Source of the DNA: Actinomycetales bacterium | GTDB taxonomy: Bacteria > Actinomycetota > Actinomycetes > Actinomycetales > Dermabacteraceae | DNA: 7,749 nt | Direction: 5' to 3' | Assembly: GCA_012799425.1 (NCBI GenBank) | Contig: JAAZLF010000615.1 | Location: 1-7,749, forward strand | Shown: positions 5,467 to 7,749 of the stretch, piece after piece | Layout of the letters: every line of letters starts with the position of its first letter | Numbering within the stretch: the stretch's first letter is position 1 | Position numbers and translations under genes: made by a program | Notes under the pieces: generated by a model | What the model saw: the letters and a program-made list of their open reading frames with translations, nothing else | The model's database searches: none | Told to the model about the DNA's origin: nothing

Positions 5467-5492
5467 GCATCGCGAGGGTCGGGCCGCAGCCA

Positions 5493-5498
5493 TACAGT
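5493..5498 (+). promoter_or_regulatory. Possible -10 box of the transsulfuration gene
   Basis: TACAGT fits TAnnnT and would give a transcript start near 5505, leaving about 34 bases of leader before GTG 5539. It overlaps the alternative GTG at 5497, which argues against that upstream start. No clear -35 is visible. Confidence 0.35.
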
Positions 5499-5538
5499 GG
5501 CGGCAGCAGCCCCGCCGACCCGAGGAGCGAGAGCCACC

Positions 5539-6678
5539 GTGCAGATCCAGACCTCCGCCATCCATGCCCTGCGGGACCTCGAGCACCGCGCGGTGGTCCC
5601 GCCCGTGCACCTGGCCTCGACCTTCGCGCTCGACCCCGCCACCGACGGCGGCGACTTCGCCTACCAGCGCCCCTCCAACCCCACCCGAGCCCAGCTGGAG
5701 ACGGTGCTGGCGACCCTCGAGGGATCCGCGCACGCCTTCGCCTACGCCTCCGGGATGGCGGCCACCGCCGCGGCGCTGTCGACATTCACCGCGGGCGACG
5801 AGATCCTGCTGCCTGCGAGCGTCTACGGCGGGACCTACCGCTTCGTGGACCGGGTGCTGCCCGGCCGAGGAGTCACCGGCCGCTACGTCGACCATCTCGA
5901 CGACCTCACCGATGCGGACTTCACCCCCGCGACGCGCGCGGTGTTCGTCGAGACGCCCGCCAACCCCACCCTGCGCATCACCGACCTGCGCCGCGTCATC
6001 GAGCTCGCCCACCGTCACGATGCGCTGGTGATCGTCGACAACACCTTCATGACTCCGGTGCTGCAGAAGCCCCTCGAGCTCGGGGCCGACGTCGTCGTGC
6101 AGTCCGCGACCAAGTACCTCGCCGGGCACTCCGACCTGCTGGCAGGGGTCGTCACCACGAACGACGACCGGCTCGCCGAGGCGTACCGGCTCTCCCAGCA
6201 GGCCGAGGGAGGGGTGCTCGCGCCGCAGGACTCGTTCCGCCTGATCCAGTCGCTGAAGACGCTCCCGCTGCGCCTCGAGCGCCAGCAGGCCAACGCCCAG
6301 GCGATCACAGAGCACCTGCGCGAGCACGAGGACATCGCAGCGGTGTGGTTCCCCGGCTCCCACAGCGAGCACGAGGCCCGCCTCCACGCCTCGCAGGCGA
6401 ACGGCCCGGGCGCCGTGCTCTCCTTCGAGCTCGCCGAGGGACTGGACCGCGTCGCCTTCCTCGAGGCCCTGCGCTTCCCCGCCTATGCCGTGAGCCTCGG
6501 CGGCGTGGAGTCCCTGATCTGCCGGCCCGCCACCATGACCCATGAGGCGATGACCCCGCAGGCCCGCGCCGCAGCGGGGATCTCCGACGAGATGCTGCGG
6601 CTCAGCGTGGGCATCGAGGACCTCCAGGACCTGCTCGGCGACCTCGACCAGGGGTTCGCCGCAGCGCGTCCTCGCTGA
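5539..6678 (+). CDS. Cystathionine gamma-synthase/lyase-family PLP enzyme
   Basis: A fold-type I PLP enzyme of the Cys/Met metabolism family, cytosolic and normally tetrameric, acting on homoserine esters, cystathionine or related sulfur amino acids. It has 379 residues from GTG 5539, the usual length. Motifs, numbered from this start: YQRPSNPT (42-49) for PLP phosphate contact, YASGMAA (69-75), SVYGGTY (94-100) with the stacking Tyr 96, VETPANPT, VIVDNTF with Asp 167, SATKYLAGHSD with the PLP lysine 192, SLGGVESLI (319-327) and LRLSVGIED with substrate-binding Arg 354. The N-terminus (QTSAIHALRDLEHRAVVPP) aligns with the family's TRAIHAG start, and GAGGAG lies 11 bases upstream. An in-frame GTG at 5497 would add 14 alanine/proline-rich residues. 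Synthase, gamma-lyase and O-acetylhomoserine sulfhydrylase cannot be separated by eye, so no gene symbol is given. Confidence 0.9.
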   Translation: MQIQTSAIHALRDLEHRAVVPPVHLASTFALDPATDGGDFAYQRPSNPTRAQLETVLATLEGSAHAFAYASGMAATAAALSTFTAGDEILLPASVYGGTYRFVDRVLPGRGVTGRYVDHLDDLTDADFTPATRAVFVETPANPTLRITDLRRVIELAHRHDALVIVDNTFMTPVLQKPLELGADVVVQSATKYLAGHSDLLAGVVTTNDDRLAEAYRLSQQAEGGVLAPQDSFRLIQSLKTLPLRLERQQANAQAITEHLREHEDIAAVWFPGSHSEHEARLHASQANGPGAVLSFELAEGLDRVAFLEALRFPAYAVSLGGVESLICRPATMTHEAMTPQARAAAGISDEMLRLSVGIEDLQDLLGDLDQGFAAARPR

Positions 6679-6719
6679 GCGCACAGCGGATTTCCAGCTC
6701 CGTCCCCAGAAGCGCCCGG

Positions 6720-6725
6720 TAGGAT
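6720..6725 (+). promoter_or_regulatory. Possible -10 box for the Bax inhibitor-1 family gene
   Basis: TAGGAT fits TAnnnT in the 116-base gap after the sulfur gene and would give a leader of about 60 bases. There is no good -35 at the expected distance. I see no terminator between 6679 and 6720, so some read-through from upstream is possible. Confidence 0.3.
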
Positions 6726-6794
6726 GGGCGGGTCGGTCCGACGGCAGCACCACGGCCGCCGTCGTCGACCCCATCGATCCACGTGAGGAGCCCC

Positions 6795-7688
6795 ATGGCA
6801 CGCCAGAACATCGTGTTCGGCCGCGACCAGGCAGTCCACAGCGACGCGAACTACAACGCGCCCCGCTTCGGACAGTCGGCGCAGGCCGCGCCCGCCCAGA
6901 ACACACAGTGGTCCTCGGGCTTCGACCAGCAGGGCACCGACCAGCTCGAGTCGATGTACAACCGCCCCTCCGCGACCGGCCACGACACCGGCCGGATGAC
7001 GCTGAAGGACGCGCTGAACGCGATCACCGCGACGCTCGGCATCATCATGGTGGTGGGCTTCGTCGTCGCGATGATGCCCTACGGCCTCGCCCTCGTGGCC
7101 GGGGACGCCGGCGCCCAGGCGGGTCTCGCGCTCGCCGGCGCCGCGACCCTGGTCGGCGTGATCGGCGGCCTGGTCGCCGCGCTCGTCAACATCTTCAAGA
7201 AGCAGCCCTCGCCGGTCGCGGTGATCGCCTATGCGGTGTTCGAGGGCCTGTTCCTCGGTGGCATCAGCGGCACCATGGAGTACTTCTACTCCGGCATCGC
7301 GCTGCAGGCCGTGGTGGGCACCCTCGCCGTGGCCGGCACCGTGCTGGTGCTGTTCCGGGTGGGCGTGCTGCGCACCTCGCCCCGCCTGACCAAGATCTTC
7401 ATGGTCGCGATGATCGCCTACATGCTCTTCGGCCTGGTGAACATCGGGATGCTGCTCGTGACCGGCACCAGCCTGCGCGACGGCATGCTCGGCCTGATCA
7501 TCGGCGGTCTCGCCGTGGTGATGGCCTCCTACTCGCTGGTGATGGACTTCGAAGCCGTCCAGCACTCCGCCGAGGCGGGCGTGCCGCGCAAGTACGCCTG
7601 GCGCCTGGCCTTCGGCATCGCCGTGACCATGGTGTGGCTGTACGTCGAGGTGCTGCGGATCCTGATGATCCTGCGCGGCAACGACTGA
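6795..7688 (+). CDS. Bax inhibitor-1/YccA-family membrane protein
   Basis: 297 residues, matching the actinobacterial Bax inhibitor-1-like family (Pfam BaxI_1 type). Residues 1-70 are polar, rich in Gln, Asn and Ala, and probably disordered in the cytoplasm. Seven hydrophobic segments follow (about 74-96, 106-133, 141-160, 168-187, 197-222, 229-249, 270-292). Family signatures are VFEGLFLGGISG (148-159), the aspartate-bearing SLVMDFEAVQ (247-256) and the C-terminal WRLAFGIAVTMVWLYVEVLRIL. Some bacterial homologues are pH-sensitive calcium-leak channels; the role in actinobacteria is not settled. The start is ATG 6795, with GAGGAG at 6785-6790. An in-frame GTG at 6783 sits just upstream of that site and is unlikely. 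It stands alone on the plus strand with its own upstream gap. Confidence 0.93.
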   Translation: MARQNIVFGRDQAVHSDANYNAPRFGQSAQAAPAQNTQWSSGFDQQGTDQLESMYNRPSATGHDTGRMTLKDALNAITATLGIIMVVGFVVAMMPYGLALVAGDAGAQAGLALAGAATLVGVIGGLVAALVNIFKKQPSPVAVIAYAVFEGLFLGGISGTMEYFYSGIALQAVVGTLAVAGTVLVLFRVGVLRTSPRLTKIFMVAMIAYMLFGLVNIGMLLVTGTSLRDGMLGLIIGGLAVVMASYSLVMDFEAVQHSAEAGVPRKYAWRLAFGIAVTMVWLYVEVLRILMILRGND

Positions 7689-7703
7689 CCGGAAGCTCCT
7701 CAC

Positions 7704-7718
7704 GGCGCGGCTCGCGCC
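7704..7718 (+). terminator. Weak hairpin after the Bax inhibitor-1 family gene
   Basis: GGCGCG (7704-7709) and CGCGCC (7713-7718) form a 6-bp stem with loop GCT, 15 bases after the stop codon. No T-run follows, so it is a GC-rich, non-canonical terminator at best. Confidence 0.25.
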
Positions 7719-7720
7719 CG

Positions 7721-7726
7721 TATCCT
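7721..7726 (+). promoter_or_regulatory. Possible -10 box of the next gene
   Basis: TATCCT fits TAnnnT and is the only AT-containing hexamer in the last 60 bases. The gene it would serve lies beyond the window, and no -35 is clear. Confidence 0.25.
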
Positions 7727-7749
7727 GAACGGCGGGTCCTCCGGGGCCC

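Noticed and set aside
4752..6545. Plus-strand open frame (597 codons) in a second frame over the exporter and the sulfur gene
   Set aside because: Arg/Pro/Ala-rich low-complexity product typical of a shadow frame in GC-rich DNA; both overlapped genes have clear family motifs.
5296..6906. Long minus-strand open frame (536 codons) across the exporter end and the sulfur gene
   Set aside because: It is antisense to two well-supported genes, its product is a low-complexity Arg/Gly/Val/His-rich sequence with no domain, and it follows from the G/C third-position bias.
6483..7703. Minus-strand 406-codon ORF rich in His and Asp
   Set aside because: Antisense to the Bax inhibitor-1 family gene; the His/Asp richness is the reverse complement of its hydrophobic codons.
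1..7749. CRISPR array, insertion sequence, attachment site, or toxin-antitoxin/defence island
   Set aside because: No regularly spaced repeats, transposase or integrase, terminal inverted repeats or direct duplication of the tRNA end were found; the genes are ordinary chromosomal families.

Overview
The window is very GC-rich, with strong G/C third-position bias in every gene. Protein sequences look actinobacterial, most plausibly Micrococcales (Brachybacterium/Dermabacteraceae-like). That placement is an inference from overall style, not from a marker gene.

Layout, left to right. (1) Positions 1-1816, minus strand: most of a helicase-associated (XPB/Ssl2 N-terminal-like) protein, cut by the window edge. 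(2) Positions 1876-1949, plus strand: a tRNA with anticodon UAA (leucine, UUA codons) but a five-base variable region, preceded by a strong GC hairpin. (3) Positions 1982-2740, plus: a YggS/PLPBP-family PLP-homeostasis protein that starts almost directly after the tRNA. (4) Positions 2760-3869, minus: a ROK-family transcriptional regulator, convergent with yggS. (5) Positions 3870-4044: a dense intergenic region with three inverted repeats, a promoter with a long spacer enclosing a dyad, and a 15-codon leader ORF. (6) Positions 4045-5427, plus: a 12-TM MFS exporter. (7) Positions 5539-6678, plus: a cystathionine gamma-synthase/lyase-type PLP enzyme. (8) Positions 6795-7688, plus: a Bax inhibitor-1/YccA-family membrane protein, followed by a short tail with a weak hairpin and a possible promoter for the next gene.

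Most of the protein genes are ordinary chromosomal genes and there is no mobile element. The ROK regulator and MFS exporter form a divergent regulator-transporter pair. The sulfur enzyme and the Bax-inhibitor gene each seem to have their own upstream region.

The parts that ordinary gene calling does not explain are the class I-shaped tRNA with a UAA anticodon, and the upstream region of the exporter. There a leader ORF ends in an ATGA overlap with the exporter start, and an inverted repeat sits inside a 19-base promoter spacer. I found no TTA codon in any CDS here, so this tRNA would be decoding a very rare codon or doing something else.
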